Of a DNA stretch of 64,000 nt, positions 25,029-34,600 are shown piece after piece (the first letter of the stretch is position 1; every line of letters starts with the position of its first letter). This stretch comes from Longivirga sp036510975 (lineage in GTDB: Bacteria; Actinomycetota; Actinomycetes; S36-B12; CAIYMF01), in NCBI GenBank assembly GCA_036510975.1, contig DATCCY010000016.1, positions 10,819-74,818 of the forward strand, written 5' to 3'. A program made the translations under genes and the position numbers. Under the pieces are notes generated by a model. The model did not search any database and was not told the origin of the DNA. It saw nothing but the letters and a program-made list of their open reading frames with translations.

Positions 25029-26113
25029 GCGGTGACCTCCTCCAACGCCGCGCGGAACGCGACGTTCTCCTCGGGCGTGCCGACGCTCACCCGCAGCCAA
25101 CGGTCCGGGCCTGTCTCCCGGATCAGCACGCCGCGGTCGAGCAGGGCCTGCCACACGGCGTGCCGGTCGTCGAAACGGCCGAACAGCACGAAGTTCGCGT
25201 CGCTCTCGGCGACGTCGTGGCCGCGCGCGCGCAGCCACTCCTGCAACGCGTCGCGCTCGGCGCGCAGCAGCGCGACCTGGGACTGCAGCTCGTCGGTGTG
25301 CGCGAGAGCCGCCCGCGCGACGGCCTGCGTGACCGCGGAGAGGTGGTAGGGCAGGCGCACGAGCTGCACGGCGTCGACCACCGCCGGCGACGCGGCGAGG
25401 TAGCCGAGCCTGGCCCCGGCGAGGCCGAACGCCTTGCTCATCGTGCGCGTCACGACCAGGCGCGGGTGGTCGGCGAGCAGCTCGAGCGAGCTCGGGGTCG
25501 TGGCGTGCCGGAACTCGGCGTAGGCCTCGTCGACGACGACCATGCCGGGCGCGACGTCGAGCACCGCACGCACCGTGTCGAGCGGCAGCGCCGTTCCCGT
25601 GGGGTTGTTGGGCGACGCGAGCAGCACGACCGCGGGAGCGTGCTCCGCGATCGCCGCACGCGCGACCTCGACGTCGACGCCGAAGTCCGCACGCCGCGGC
25701 ACGGTGACGTAGGTGGTGAAGGTGTCGCGGCAGTAGTCCGGGTACATCGAGTAGGTCGGCGAGAAGCCGAGCGCTGTTCGGCCCGGGCCGCCGAAGGTCT
25801 GGAACAGCTGGAGCATGACCTCGTTGCTGCCGTTCGCTGCCCACACCTGGTCGGCCGTGAGCGCGACGCCGGACTCTCGCCCGAGGTACGTCGCGAGGTC
25901 GGCCCGCAACGCCCGCGCGTCGCGGTCCGGGTAGCGGTTGAGGGTGCGCGCGGCCTCTGCCGCAGCGACCGCGACGTCGGCGACGAGCCCCTCGCTGGGC
26001 GGGTAGGGGTTCTCGTTGACGTTGAGGCGCACGGGAACGTCGAGCTGCGGTGCACCGTAGGGGACCTGCCCCCGCAGGTCGTCACGGACCGGGAGGTCGT
26101 CGAGGCGGGTCAC
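25025..26113 (-). CDS. hisC: histidinol-phosphate aminotransferase
   Basis: HisC transfers an amino group from glutamate to imidazole acetol phosphate. The 362-residue fold-type I PLP enzyme has the Schiff-base lysine at K227 (TMSKAFGLAGARLG), the cofactor-binding SPNNPTGT and VVDEAYAEF, and the substrate-binding NENPYPPS. GTG 26113 starts one base after the hisD stop and was preferred over the upstream ATG-like extension, which has no similarity to the family. It overlaps hisB by four bases. Confidence 0.96.
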   Translation of the reverse strand: MTRLDDLPVRDDLRGQVPYGAPQLDVPVRLNVNENPYPPSEGLVADVAVAAAEAARTLNRYPDRDARALRADLATYLGRESGVALTADQVWAANGSNEVMLQLFQTFGGPGRTALGFSPTYSMYPDYCRDTFTTYVTVPRRADFGVDVEVARAAIAEHAPAVVLLASPNNPTGTALPLDTVRAVLDVAPGMVVVDEAYAEFRHATTPSSLELLADHPRLVVTRTMSKAFGLAGARLGYLAASPAVVDAVQLVRLPYHLSAVTQAVARAALAHTDELQSQVALLRAERDALQEWLRARGHDVAESDANFVLFGRFDDRHAVWQALLDRGVLIRETGPDRWLRVSVGTPEENVAFRAALEEVTA

Positions 26114-26114
26114 C

Positions 26115-27428
26115 TCAGCCCCCGGTGGGCCGGTCGACGCGCACCTCGACGGCTGCGGCGTGACCAGGGAGGTCCTCCGCATTGGCCAGCGCGACGACGT
26201 GGCGGGCGACGTCGCGCAGCGCGGACTCGTCGTAGTCGATGACGTGGATGCCGCGCAGGAACGTCTGGACCGAGAGGCCCGAGGAGTGGCAGGCGCAGCC
26301 GCCGGTGGGCAGCACGTGGTTGGAGCCAGCGGCGTAGTCGCCGAGCGACACCGGCGCCCACGACCCCACGAAGATGGCTCCGGCGTTGCGCACGCGCAGC
26401 GCGACGGCGCGGGCGTCCGCCGTGTGGATCTCGAGGTGCTCGGCGGCGTAGACGTCGACCACGCGCAGCCCGGCGTCGAGGTCGTCGACGAGGACGATGC
26501 CGCTCTGCGAGCCGGCGAGCGCCTCGGCGATGCGCTCGCTGTGCTTGGTGGCCGGGACCTGGACCTCGAGCTCCGCCTCGACCGCGACAGCGAGAGCCTC
26601 GCTGGTCGTCACCAGCACCGAGGCGGCGATGACGTCGTGCTCGGCCTGGCTGATGAGGTCGGCGGCGACGAACGCGGGGTCGGCGGTGTCGTCGGCGAGG
26701 ATCGCGATCTCGGTGGGACCGGCCTCGGAGTCGATGCCGATGCGGCCCTTGAGCATCCGCTTGGCCGCCGTGACGTAGATGTTGCCCGGGCCGGTGACCA
26801 TGACCGTGGGGCGGCAGCCGTCGGGACCGGTCGTGCCGTAGGCGAACATCGCCACCGCCTGCGCACCGCCGGCGGCGTAGACCTCGTGCACGCCGAGTAG
26901 CGCGCACGCGGCGAGGATCGTCGGGTGCGGCAGGCCGCCGAAGTCCTTCTGCGGAGGGCTCGCGACGGCGAACGACGCGACGCCCGCCACCTGCGCCGGC
27001 ACGACGTTCATCACCACCGAGCTCGGGTAGACGGCGCGACCGCCGGGGACGTAGAGGCCCACCCGGTCCACGGGCAGCCAGCGCTCGGTGACCGAGCCAC
27101 CCGGCACGACGTGCGTGGTGTGCTCGGTGCGCCGCTGGTCCTCGTGCACGAGCCGCGCCCGACGGATGGACTCCTCGAGCGCCTCGCGCACCAGGGGGTC
27201 GAGCGAGGCGAGCGCGTCGTCGAGAGCCTGCTGCGGAACGCGCAGCGAGGGCGGGCGTACGCCGTCGAGGCGCTCGCCCCACGCGAGGACGGCCTCCTCG
27301 CCGCGGTCGCGCACGTCCTCCACGATCGGACGCACCGTCGCGAGCACGCTCTCGACGTCGACGGCGGCACGGGGCAGCACGTCGCGGGGGTCGGCGGCCG
27401 ACCCGCGGAGGTCGATGCGGCGGATCAC
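26115..27428 (-). CDS. hisD: histidinol dehydrogenase
   Basis: HisD oxidises histidinol to histidine in two NAD-dependent steps and needs zinc. The 437-residue protein has the nucleotide-binding and zinc-site segments VTGPGNIYVTAAKR, DLISQAEHD and GCACHSSGL, as well as the late HVIDYDE. It is the first gene of the hisDCB-X-H group and has a GTG start with a TAGACT hexamer six bases upstream and no Shine-Dalgarno, so the operon message is probably leaderless. Confidence 0.97.
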   Translation of the reverse strand: MIRRIDLRGSAADPRDVLPRAAVDVESVLATVRPIVEDVRDRGEEAVLAWGERLDGVRPPSLRVPQQALDDALASLDPLVREALEESIRRARLVHEDQRRTEHTTHVVPGGSVTERWLPVDRVGLYVPGGRAVYPSSVVMNVVPAQVAGVASFAVASPPQKDFGGLPHPTILAACALLGVHEVYAAGGAQAVAMFAYGTTGPDGCRPTVMVTGPGNIYVTAAKRMLKGRIGIDSEAGPTEIAILADDTADPAFVAADLISQAEHDVIAASVLVTTSEALAVAVEAELEVQVPATKHSERIAEALAGSQSGIVLVDDLDAGLRVVDVYAAEHLEIHTADARAVALRVRNAGAIFVGSWAPVSLGDYAAGSNHVLPTGGCACHSSGLSVQTFLRGIHVIDYDESALRDVARHVVALANAEDLPGHAAAVEVRVDRPTGG

Positions 27429-27434
27429 GCAGCC

Positions 27435-27440
27435 AGTCTA
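27435..27440 (-). promoter_or_regulatory. -10 element of the hisD operon (leaderless)
   Basis: TAGACT on the minus strand is followed by six bases and the GTG of hisD. No leader peptide or T-box is present, so attenuation of this operon is unlikely. Confidence 0.55.
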
Positions 27441-27504
27441 GGGAGCGGGACCGGACCGGTTCACCCGGGATGCGAGCCGGACCCGTATCGGCAAGGGTGC
27501 AGGG

Positions 27505-28206
27505 GTGACGAGCAGGCGGGTCGGGGCGCGCGCGGTCATCCCCGTGTTCCCCCTCGGCACCGTCCTGGTGCCGGGCCTCGTGCTCCCGCTGCACATCTTC
27601 GAACCGCGCTACCGCCAGCTCGTGCGCGACATGATGACCCGCCCCGAGGACGATCGCGCGTTCGGCGTCGTCGCGATCCGCGAGGGCTGGGAGGTCGGTG
27701 AGGACGGCGTCACCGCGCTGTTCGACGTCGGCACCCTCGCCGTCGTGCGCGACATCAGCCCCTACCCGGACGGTCGCTTCGACATCACGACGAACGGCGA
27801 CGCCCGTTTCCGGGTGGTCACGCTGGCGGAGTCCGACGCGCCCTACCTCATGGCCGAGGTGGAGTGGCTCGCCGAGGACGCCGCGGGCGAGGAGGCCGAG
27901 GCGGCCGTGCTCGCGTCCGGGGTGACCCGGCGGTTCGACGCCTACCGGGCCGCCGTCGCCGCGGTCGGCGCCGTCGAGGCCGCGCAGATGCTCGAGCTCC
28001 CCGACGACCCCCGGATCCTGTCGTACCTCGTGGCGGTCGCCATGGTCCTCGACCTCACCGACCGCCAGCTTCTGCTCGAGGCCCCCACGACCACCGAGCG
28101 GCTGCGCATCGAGGTGGCCCTGCTCGGGCGCGAGACGATGCTCCTCGCCGAGCTGCCGTCGCTGCCTGCGATCGACCTCGCGCGCACCACGAGCGGCCTG
28201 AACTGA
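27505..28206 (+). CDS. stand-alone LON substrate-binding domain protein
   Basis: This 233-residue protein contains only the N-terminal (substrate-recognition) domain of Lon protease, with the motif FPLGTVLVPGLVLPLHIFEPRYRQL and the later GDARFRVV. No ATPase or protease domain follows. Such proteins are widespread in actinobacteria; their partner is unknown. The GTG at 27505 has an AAGGGT hexamer six bases upstream and no ribosome binding site, so it may be leaderless. It is divergent from hisD and precedes the YbaK gene by 43 bases. Confidence 0.88.
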   Translation: MTSRRVGARAVIPVFPLGTVLVPGLVLPLHIFEPRYRQLVRDMMTRPEDDRAFGVVAIREGWEVGEDGVTALFDVGTLAVVRDISPYPDGRFDITTNGDARFRVVTLAESDAPYLMAEVEWLAEDAAGEEAEAAVLASGVTRRFDAYRAAVAAVGAVEAAQMLELPDDPRILSYLVAVAMVLDLTDRQLLLEAPTTTERLRIEVALLGRETMLLAELPSLPAIDLARTTSGLN

Positions 28207-28249
28207 CCCGCTGCCGCACCGCTGCGCGACGGTGCGCCAGGATCGAGGC

Positions 28250-28741
28250 GTGGCGAAGAAGTCCTCCCCGGGCGCGACGCCGGCGACGGCCGCGCTGACC
28301 CGCGCCGGCGTCGCCTTCACCACGCACGCCTACGAGCACGACCCCGCCGCTGCCTCGTACGGGCTCGAGGCGGCCGAGGTCCTCGGCCTGCCGGCCGACC
28401 AGGTGTTCAAGACCCTGCTCGCCGACGTCGACGGAACGCTCGTCGTCGCGATCGTGCCGGTGGCCCGCATGCTCGATCTCAAGGCGCTCGCCGCGGCGAT
28501 CGGTGGCAAGAGGGCCGCGATGGCCGACCCGCACGTCGCCGAGCGCACGACCGGCTACGTCGTCGGTGGCATCAGCCCGCTCGGCCAGCGCAGGACGCTG
28601 CGTACGGTCCTCGACGACAGCGCGCTGGCCTACGACGTCGTCTACGTGAGCGGCGGCCGGAGAGGCTTCGACCTGGGCCTGTCGCCCGCGGACCTGGCCG
28701 CCCAGACGGCCGCGACGACAGCCCCGATAGCCCGCACCTGA
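28250..28741 (+). CDS. ybaK: YbaK-type Cys-tRNA(Pro) deacylase
   Basis: YbaK removes cysteine wrongly attached to tRNA-Pro, acting in trans to prolyl-tRNA synthetase. The 163-residue protein has the family segments YGLEAAEVLGLPADQVFKTL with the conserved lysine, DLKALAAAIGGKRAAMAD and TGYVVGGISPLGQ. The GTG at 28250 was chosen over an upstream start at 28232 because a CAGGAT hexamer ends six bases before it. The gene ends eight bases before a very long palindrome. Confidence 0.9.
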   Translation: MAKKSSPGATPATAALTRAGVAFTTHAYEHDPAAASYGLEAAEVLGLPADQVFKTLLADVDGTLVVAIVPVARMLDLKALAAAIGGKRAAMADPHVAERTTGYVVGGISPLGQRRTLRTVLDDSALAYDVVYVSGGRRGFDLGLSPADLAAQTAATTAPIART

Positions 28742-28748
28742 CCCCACG

Positions 28749-28818
28749 TTGATGCCCACCCGAGTGTCACTTCCCACGGCCTTGGGGCCCCGGGAAGCGA
28801 CACTCGGGTGGGCAGCAA
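28749..28818. terminator. 70-bp near-perfect palindrome between convergent genes
   Basis: Two 27-base arms (28749-28775 and 28792-28818) pair with only two mismatches around a 16-base loop that can itself fold. The outer arm core is GCCCACCCGAGTGTC and its exact complement. It fills almost the whole gap between the stop codons of ybaK (plus) and the DUF2157-like gene (minus). It could stop transcription from both sides, although there is no T-run. It is longer than most terminators and might be a dispersed palindromic element. Confidence 0.6.
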
Positions 28819-28822
28819 CGGG

Positions 28823-29887
28823 TCAGGCGCGGCGCTTGCCGAGCAGGGTGGCACCGGCCGCGGCCATGAGGAGCACCAGGCCGGAGACGAGGAACGCCAG
28901 CGCCGGGTTGGCCGCCTGCGCGACCAGCACGAACACGGCCACGGTCGCCGAGAGCACCGTCAGGACCAGCCACGGCCAGGCCCGTTCGCGCACGAACACC
29001 GCGATGCCCAGCAGTGCCAGGACGGCCAGCGCGGCGACTCCCGCCGGGTGCGTCGAGTCGTCGGTCGCCAGGGTCGTCGAGGCGACGAACGCCGTCCCGA
29101 GCCCCAGTACCTGTGCGACGACCGGGAGGGTGACGAGCCGCGAGACGATCCCCGCCCACACGAGCCCGAGCACGGTGAGCGACACCGGCACGAGGTAGTC
29201 CCACGTACGGGCCGGCAGCCCTCCCGGCTGCCAGAAGTCGGACTCGGGGCGCTCCGGGACGAGCTGCTGCAGCCCCGCGGAGGTCGCCACGACCGCCGAG
29301 CCGTAGAGGGCGATCTCGGTCACGGCGCTGGGGGCCAGGAACTGCACCGGGAGGATCGCGACGAAGGCGATCACCCCGGCCAGGAACATCGAACGCGACG
29401 ATCCTTCGAGGCCCGCGGGTGCAGCTGACGCAGCCAGTACCGCTCCGACGGTCATGAGGGCACCCGCGACGCGGCGGCGCGGGGCCTGCGCGTGCAGCCG
29501 GACCGTGACCGGCCCGCCACCGACGAGCAGGGCGATGCCCAGACCGATCGCGTAGAGAACGACGCCGAGCCCGGCGAGGATCCAGACGTGGGCCGCGACG
29601 GTCAGGTCGTCCCAGCTCTGCGCCACCAGCGCGAGCACCCCGGCCGCGACCAGGACGGCGCCGAGGTAGGCGGCCGCCTCGACGAGGCGGGAGCGCAGCG
29701 CCGAACGCCCCGGTGCCGACGCTGCCGGGACGAGGGCGACGCGTCCGGTGGGCGCGGGGCCGGCGGCCGGCGGCGCTTCGGCCACGAGGGCCTCGGAGAC
29801 CGCGTGCGCCTGATCTGTGGACAGGACGTCGTGGGCGACCAGCTCGGCCAGGACGTCGTCGATCTGGTGGGTGTCCAGGAGTGTCAT
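28823..29887 (-). CDS. DUF2157-like multispan membrane protein
   Basis: This 354-residue protein has a soluble N-terminal part of about 75 residues (DTHQIDDVLAELVAHDVLST) and then about ten hydrophobic helices. The segment YLGAVLVAAGVLALVAQSWDDL after the N-terminus resembles DUF2157 proteins. Function unknown. ATG 29887 is preceded by GGAGGTGGTT; sixteen upstream in-frame residues have no supporting site. It lies 66 bases downstream of the AspT-type exchanger gene. Confidence 0.72.
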   Translation of the reverse strand: MTLLDTHQIDDVLAELVAHDVLSTDQAHAVSEALVAEAPPAAGPAPTGRVALVPAASAPGRSALRSRLVEAAAYLGAVLVAAGVLALVAQSWDDLTVAAHVWILAGLGVVLYAIGLGIALLVGGGPVTVRLHAQAPRRRVAGALMTVGAVLAASAAPAGLEGSSRSMFLAGVIAFVAILPVQFLAPSAVTEIALYGSAVVATSAGLQQLVPERPESDFWQPGGLPARTWDYLVPVSLTVLGLVWAGIVSRLVTLPVVAQVLGLGTAFVASTTLATDDSTHPAGVAALAVLALLGIAVFVRERAWPWLVLTVLSATVAVFVLVAQAANPALAFLVSGLVLLMAAAGATLLGKRRA

Positions 29888-29953
29888 GGCAACCACCTCC
29901 CGTGCTTCCACGGTACGCCGCGCCACCGGTGCCACGCGCAGTGACCAGAGGCG

Positions 29954-31576
29954 CTAGAGGATGCCCCCGAGGAGCGGGGCGAGGATCACCTTCGCGATCA
30001 TCGCGACCGGGTAGACCAGGGCGTAGCCGAGGTTCACCCGCGGGTCCGCGCCGGTGACGTCGTTGGCGTAGGCGAGCACCGCGGGCTGGGTCTGGGTGCC
30101 GGCGACGACACCGGCCAGCGCTGCGCCGTACGCCCCGGTGAGGTGCCGCGACACGAGCAGGCCGACGGCGGTCAGCGCCGTGACGACGGCTCCCGCGACG
30201 AGCAGGCGCGGACCGATGTCGGAGGCGAGGGCCTTCGCCAGCGCGGCGCCCGACGTGGACCCGGCGTAGGCGAGGAACGCGAGCATGCCGAACTGCGAGA
30301 GGGTCGCGGACACCGAGTGCGGCAGCGACCACAGGACGGGACCGGTGCGCTGCAGCCGACCGAGGAGCAGCCCCACGAGCAGCGGTCCGCCCGCGACGCC
30401 GAGGGAGAGGGTCTGGCCGCCGGGGAGCGGCACCACGACGAGGCCGAGGAGCAGGCCGAGCCCGAGGCCCAGGAACAGGCCGATGGGGTTGATGTCGGTG
30501 GCACCGCGCTCGGAGTCGCCGAAGTAGCGCGCCACCTCCTTGAGCTGGGCCGGGGCCCCGACGACGCGGACCCGGTCGCCGAGCGCCAGCACCAGGTCGT
30601 CGGTGGCGAGCAGGTCGACGTCGCCGCGACGGACGCGCGTCGCCGTCGCGTGGAAGCGGCCGGTGAGGTCGAGGTCGCCGATCGCGCGCCCCGCGATCTG
30701 GCGGTTCGACACCGCCATCCGTCGGAAGTCGAGCTGCGAGCGGTCCTCCACGAGGGCCACGGTCGAGGGGTGGCCGAGGTCGGCGACGACCTGCGCGACC
30801 GTGTCGGTGTCGCCGACGACGGTGAGGATGTCGCCGTGCTGCGGGCGCGTGTCGGGCTCGGGCATCCCCAGCGTGCCGGGGTGGTCCGGCTCGTCGCCGA
30901 TCATGTGCCGGGAGAACACCACGCGGTCGCCGTAGCGCGTTGCGAGGCTGGCGAGGTCCGGGAGGTCGTCGCGGTCGACCCGGACGGTCGCGCGGGTGAG
31001 CAGGCTCGGCGCGCTGGTCGGCTCCCGGCGGGCGTCGGCCGGGCGGGCGAGCCGCGCCGCGATACCGGCCGCGAGCATCATGCCGAGCACGCCGCCGAGG
31101 TAGGTGACCGAGTAGCCGACGACGGGCTGCTCGGACTTCCACAGCGACGAGCTGGCGGCCAGGGCCGGGGTGTTGGTGAGCGCACCGGCGTAGACGCCGG
31201 AGAGCACGGGTCCGTGCAGGTCGAGCAGCTTGCCCATCACGAGCGTCACGCCTGCGGCCGCCACGAGGAGCGCCACCACCGTCGCGAGCAGGCGGCCCCC
31301 GGTGCGCAGCGCGGAGAAGAACGACGGTCCCGCGGAGACGCCGATGCAGTAGGCGAACAGCGCGAGCCCGAGCTGACCCACCACCACGGGCAGCTTGAGC
31401 CGCTCGTCGTAGGCGGAGAGCGCGAGCGCGAGGAACAGCACGGCGGCCGGACCGAGGGCGAAGCGACCGATCGTGATGGCCCCGATCATGCTTCCGACCG
31501 CGAGGAGCAGGCTGAGCAGCACGAGAGGGTTGGTCGCCAGCAGGTCGGCGGCCGGAGTCAGGTTCACGGGGCTCAT
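29954..31576 (-). CDS. aspartate:alanine exchanger (AspT/YidE) family transporter
   Basis: This 540-residue protein has two halves of five to six membrane helices each (AspT/YidE/YbjL duplication) with two cytoplasmic TrkA-C-like (RCK_C) domains between them (about residues 190-350). The repeated segments GVYAGALTNTPALAA and GVVAGTQTQPAVLAYAND are the duplicated transport motifs. Members exchange amino acids or dicarboxylates; the substrate here is unknown. ATG 31576 has a GGGAGG ribosome binding site directly upstream. Confidence 0.9.
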   Translation of the reverse strand: MSPVNLTPAADLLATNPLVLLSLLLAVGSMIGAITIGRFALGPAAVLFLALALSAYDERLKLPVVVGQLGLALFAYCIGVSAGPSFFSALRTGGRLLATVVALLVAAAGVTLVMGKLLDLHGPVLSGVYAGALTNTPALAASSSLWKSEQPVVGYSVTYLGGVLGMMLAAGIAARLARPADARREPTSAPSLLTRATVRVDRDDLPDLASLATRYGDRVVFSRHMIGDEPDHPGTLGMPEPDTRPQHGDILTVVGDTDTVAQVVADLGHPSTVALVEDRSQLDFRRMAVSNRQIAGRAIGDLDLTGRFHATATRVRRGDVDLLATDDLVLALGDRVRVVGAPAQLKEVARYFGDSERGATDINPIGLFLGLGLGLLLGLVVVPLPGGQTLSLGVAGGPLLVGLLLGRLQRTGPVLWSLPHSVSATLSQFGMLAFLAYAGSTSGAALAKALASDIGPRLLVAGAVVTALTAVGLLVSRHLTGAYGAALAGVVAGTQTQPAVLAYANDVTGADPRVNLGYALVYPVAMIAKVILAPLLGGIL

Positions 31577-31672
31577 CCTCCCGCGCCCGCAGGTCGCCGT
31601 GCGGCCGCCTCGCAGGAGCCGTGACCAGCCACACAGCCGCTCGGGTGGCAACGCTGCGCGCGGGAGTCCGTC

Positions 31673-34600
31673 CTACTGCAGGCAGGACGGGCCGAGCAGC
31701 GCCTTGAGGTCGGCGTAGAGGGCCGGCGACGGGCTCACCCGGAGCCGCTCGTCGAGCCGCACCACAGTCGTTCGCGGACCGTTCTGCACAGCGAGCCGCA
31801 CCTCGGTGACACCGGGATGTGCGCCCAGGACGTCCTTGAACCGCTCGATCACCGGCGGGATGCACCGCGCGGCGGGGATCGTGACGACGACCGGGCCGGC
31901 CTCTCCCGTGGACAGGTCCGGGACGCTGATCTCCATCGCGATGATCTTGGTGGCCTCCTCGTCGCTCTTGCCGACGCGGCCCTTGACCAGGAGCACGGCG
32001 TCGGGCACGACGTGCGGCCCGACGAGCTGGTAGGTGGCCGGGAAGATCATGACGTCGACCGAGGCCTCGAGGTCCTCGAGCGTGGCGATCGCCCAGACGT
32101 TGCCCTGCTTGGTGACCTTGCGCTGGACGCTCGTGACCAGACCGCCCACCACCAGGGTGCGGCCGTCGGCGACGTCGTCGGTGTGGACCGCCGCCAGCGA
32201 CACGTCGGTGGACGCCGACAGCACGTGCTCGACGCCGTTGAGGGGGTGGTCGGAGACGTAGAGCCCGAGCATCTCGCGCTCGTAGCCCAGCAGCGTGCTC
32301 TTGTCCCACTCCGCAGTGGGGATCGGCGGTGGCGACCAGGTGACGGCCGCGGAGTCGTCGTCGAGCCCGCCGAACAGGGAGTCCTGGCCGATGGCCTCGT
32401 TGCGCTTGATGTCGAGGATGGAGTCGATGCGCAGCTCGTGGATCGTGAGCAGACCCTTGCGGCTCTCCCCGAGCGAGTCGAAGGCGCCCGCCTTGATGAG
32501 CGACTCCACCACGCGCTTGTTGACGACGGAGATCGGCACCTTCTCCAGGAAGTCGTCGAAACCGCCGAACCGGCCCTTGGACGTGCGCGTCTGGATGAGG
32601 CTTTCGACGACGTTGGCGCCCACGTTGCGCACGGCGGACAGGCCGAAGCGGATGTCGGTGCCGCGCGGGGTGTAGTCGAAGTCCGAGTCGTTGACGTCGG
32701 GCGGGAGGACCTTGATGCCCATGTGGCGGCACTCGCCGAGGTAGACCGCCGACTTGTCCTTGTCGTCCTTGACGCTCTGCAGCAGCGCCGCCATGTACTC
32801 CGACGGGTAGTTCGCCTTGAGGAACGCCGTCCAGTACGACACGAGGCCGTAGCCGGCGGTGTGGGCCTTGTTGAAGGCGTAGTCGGAGAACGGAACGAGG
32901 ATCTCCCACAGCGTCTTGATCGCAGCGTCGGAGTAGCCGTTGACCTTCATGCCCTCGCTGAAGGGGACGTACTCCTTGTCGAGGATCTCCTTCTTCTTCT
33001 TTCCCATCGCGCGGCGCAGCAGGTCGGCGTTGCCGAGGCTGTAGCCCGCGAGCTTCTGGGCGATCGCCATGACCTGCTCCTGGTAGACGATCAGCCCGTA
33101 GGTGTCGCCCAGGATCTCCGACAGCGGCTCGGCGAGCTCGGGGTGGATCGGCTCGACCGGCTTGCGGCCGTTCTTGCGGTCGGCGTAGTCGTTGTGGGCG
33201 TTGGCACCCATCGGCCCCGGTCGGTAGAGGGCGAGGACTGCGGAGATGTCCTCGAAGTTGTCCGGCGCCATAGAGCGCAGCAGTGCGCGCATCGGCCCGC
33301 CGTCGAGCTGGAACACCCCGAGGGTGTCGCCGCGCGAGAGCAGCTCGTAGGTGGCGGGATCGTCGAGGGTGAGGTCCTCGAGCACGATGGTCTCGCCGCG
33401 GTTGCTCGCTATGTTGCGCAGGCAGTCGTCGAGGACCGTGAGGTTGCGCAGGCCCAGGAAGTCCATCTTGAGCAGGCCCAGGGTCTCGCACACGCCCATG
33501 TCGAACTGCGTGATGATCGCGCCGTCCTGGTCGCGCCGCCAGATCGGGATGACGTCGAGCAGCGGCTCGCTGCACAGGATGACGCCGGCGGCGTGGACGC
33601 CCGGCTGACGCTTGAGACCCTCGAGGCCCTTGGCCGTGTCGACTACCTTGCGGACGTCGGCGTCGTTCTCGTAGAGCGTGCGGAACTCCGACGCCTCGTT
33701 GTAGCGCGCGTGGCTCTTGTCGAAGATCCCGGCGAGCGGGATGTCCTTGCCCATGACCGCCGGGGGCATCGCCTTCGTGATGCGCTCGCCGATCTGGAAC
33801 GGGTAGCCGAGCGCACGGGCGGAGTCCTTGATCGCGGCCTTGGCCTTGATCGAGCCGTACGTGATGATCTGGGCGACCCGCTCCTCGCCGTACTTCTCCG
33901 TGGCGTAGCGGATCATGTCGCCGCGGCGACGCTCGTCGAAGTCCATGTCGATGTCGGGCATCGACACGCGCTCGGGGTTGAGGAAGCGTTCGAAGAGCAG
34001 GCCGTGGGCGATCGGGTCGAGTTCGGTGATCCCGAGGGCGTAGGCGATCAGGGCGCCTGCCGCGGACCCGCGGCCGGGCCCGACCCTGATGCCGGCCTCC
34101 TTCGCGTGGCGCACGAGGTCGGCGGTCACAAGGAAGTAGCCCGGGAAGCCCATCTGGATGATGACGCCGACCTCGTAGGCGGCCTGGGTCCGGTGGGCGT
34201 CGGGCACGCCGAGCGGGAAGCGTTGGGCCAGCCCGCGCTCGACCTCCTTCACCAGCCACGACTCCTCCGACTCCCCCTCGGGGACCGGGAAGCGCGGCAT
34301 CAGGTTCGCGCCCTCGTTGAACTCGACGTTGCACCGCTCCGCGACGAGCAGGGTGTTGTCGCAGGCCTCGGGCAGCTCGGCCCAGACGGCGCGCATCTCC
34401 TCGGAGGACTTGAGGTAGAAGTCGCGGGCGTCGAAGCGGAAGCGCTTGGGGTCGTCCATCGTGGTGCGCGTACCGATGCAGAGCAGGACGTCGTGGGACT
34501 GCGCGTCCCCTGGGTAGACGTAGTGCAGGTCGTTGGTGGCCAGCAGCGGGATGTCGAGCTGGCGCGCGATCTTGAGCAGGTCGTCGCGGTGGCGGCGCTC

